DNA from: Porphyromonadaceae bacterium
GTDB taxonomy: Bacteria; Bacteroidota; Bacteroidia; Bacteroidales; Dysgonomonadaceae
Direction: 5' to 3'
Assembly (NCBI GenBank): GCA_021372865.1
Contig: JAJFTO010000001.1
Span: 1-64,000 of the forward strand
DNA length: 64,000 nt
Under the pieces are notes generated by a model, which worked only from the letters and a program-made list of their open reading frames with translations, was not told the origin of the DNA and ran no database searches. Positions 63,165 to 64,000 of this stretch are shown here, piece by piece (position 1 is the stretch's first letter; every line of letters begins with the position of its first letter). The position numbers and the translations under genes were made by a program.

Positions 63165-63593
63165 ATGATGAAAATGACCAAATATTTTCTGATCTTTCAC
63201 ACGGGTATGTTCCTTGTGGCAGGATTTGGTATGTGGTTCATACTAAAATGGTTGTTTCCGCAAACACTGGTAAAGGGTTATCCGGTGATTCCCATCTTCT
63301 TTTACCTGCTCGGGCTTGTCTTCATCTATGTCTTCAATCACAACTCTCCCGAAAAACCAGGGAAAGTCGTGAACACCTATATGCTTATGCGTATGATCAA
63401 GATTTTTATTTCGGCCGTGATCCTGTTAATATACTGGATCGTGGACAAAATCAACATACGGAATTTTGCCCTCATTTTTGTCATTTTTTACATCATCAAC
63501 CTCATTTGGGAAACCTATATTTACCTGAGAATGGAGATGTACTTAAAATATAAGGAAGATCAAAAAAAACCACCCCGGGAACGTATCGACTGA
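63165..63593 (+). CDS. Small membrane protein of the ATP synthase operon
   Basis: A 142-residue protein with four hydrophobic segments (about 8-28, 40-55, 75-95, 100-122) and a charged C-terminus (LKYKEDQKKPPRERID). It lies between atpC and atpB, the place of a conserved but poorly characterised Bacteroidota gene that may act like AtpI, helping c-ring or a-subunit assembly. The last base of its stop overlaps the atpB ATG. Functional assignment rests on position and membrane topology only. Confidence 0.82.
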   Translation: MMKMTKYFLIFHTGMFLVAGFGMWFILKWLFPQTLVKGYPVIPIFFYLLGLVFIYVFNHNSPEKPGKVVNTYMLMRMIKIFISAVILLIYWIVDKINIRNFALIFVIFYIINLIWETYIYLRMEMYLKYKEDQKKPPRERID

Positions 63594-64000
63594 TGAGACA
63601 ATACAGCTACATATACGGCCTGCTGGCCACTTTTATACTTTTACTTTCCGTCTCCCCGCTTTCTGCAGAAAACAGCAGTACTTTACCGGGAAAAGAGCTG
63701 AACGTAAGAGAATTTATACTGGAACACGTGGCTGATTCCTACGAATGGCATGTTGTAGGAAACGGCGAAAAAAACCTCTCGGTGCCTCTTCCTGTCATCC
63801 TCTGCAGCAAAACCTCCGGGTGGCATCTCTTCTCTTCCACCCGTTTTCACCATGGAGAGACTGCATACAAAGGATTTCATATAGCCCGAGAGGGAAAATA
63901 CAAAGGGAAAATAGTGGAAACAGATGCATCCGGCAATGAAATGCGGCCGTTGGACCTTTCGCTCACAAAAAATGCGGCCTCGCTGCTTTTTGCCTCACTG
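63593..64000 (+). CDS. atpB: ATP synthase F0 subunit a, N-terminal part (cut by window end)
   Basis: The frame opens at ATG 63593 and runs off the window (136 codons seen). It starts with a signal-like hydrophobic segment (MRQYSYIYGLLATFILLLSV) ending SPLSAENS, then a soluble region with EFILEHVADSYEWHVV, the conserved block of Bacteroidota AtpB before the membrane helices. The known F0 subunit a, which forms the proton half-channels, has this long N-terminal extension in the phylum. Gene order and overlap with the preceding gene support the call. Confidence 0.9.
   Translation, partial: MRQYSYIYGLLATFILLLSVSPLSAENSSTLPGKELNVREFILEHVADSYEWHVVGNGEKNLSVPLPVILCSKTSGWHLFSSTRFHHGETAYKGFHIAREGKYKGKIVETDASGNEMRPLDLSLTKNAASLLFASL

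Overview
The window is chromosomal DNA from a member of the Bacteroidota, most likely order Bacteroidales; a Dysgonomonadaceae-type genome (Proteiniphilum/Petrimonas-like) is my guess from gene content, not a sequence match. The evidence is a SusC/SusD pair with companion surface lipoproteins, DUF4988/FISUMP-type lipoproteins, BACON and Big_2 domains, a fused SecDF, an atpD-atpC-x-atpB gene order, and repeated promoter-like boxes of the Bacteroidota type (TAnnTTTG) with no clear Shine-Dalgarno sequences.

Layout. (1) 1-8.7 kb is a mobile, AT-rich accessory island: IS3-family fragments, a complete ISL3-family insertion sequence inserted in a short 23-bp tandem repeat, an IS21-type end remnant, and one very large gene (3128-8059, minus) fusing an N-terminal sacsin/HSP90-like (GHKL) ATPase to a C-terminal superfamily 1 helicase. 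An inverted, diverged copy of the repeat lies beyond the start of that gene. This is my best candidate for an undescribed (probably defence-related) system. (2) 8.7-14.4 kb holds secreted lipoproteins: an unknown lipoprotein, and an apparent operon of two duplicated DUF4988/FISUMP-like lipoproteins and an M64-type metallopeptidase with four Big_2 repeats and a BACON domain. (3) 15.0-16.5 kb has an ACP-phosphodiesterase-like protein and a dienelactone hydrolase. (4) 16.5-33.9 kb is a polysaccharide utilisation region: GH5, GH30, GH2, GH30, a Tat-exported TIM-barrel protein, DUF4126, then SusC, SusD and two surface glycan-binding-type lipoproteins, closed by a strong terminator. No local regulator (HTCS, SusR, ECF sigma/anti-sigma) is present.

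(5) 34.1-39.9 kb is a six-gene plus-strand operon: Lol/MacB-type ABC ATPase, two FtsX-type permeases, a LolA-like periplasmic protein, a TetR regulator and an outer-membrane beta-barrel, which together look like a regulated trans-envelope export route. (6) 39.9-41.0 kb has a DUF2231 membrane protein and a rubrerythrin that carries a lipoprotein signal. (7) 41.3-57.9 kb is mostly housekeeping and envelope genes: CutC, GH20 hexosaminidase, YpfJ-type metalloprotease, DUF1080 hydrolase, TPR protein, MscS channel, RF3, RmlD, DUF4924, MBL hydrolase, a BlaI/BlaR-like pair in which the M56 protease carries TonB-plug-like repeats, an S9 peptidase and an M3 peptidase. (8) 58.1-64.0 kb has secDF, tRNA-Thr(CGT) and the start of the ATP synthase operon (atpD, atpC, a small membrane protein, and atpB cut by the window end).

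In function, regions 4 and 7 feed glycans and peptides into the cell, region 5 exports or sorts envelope components, region 8 supplies energy and protein export, and region 1 is foreign accessory DNA.
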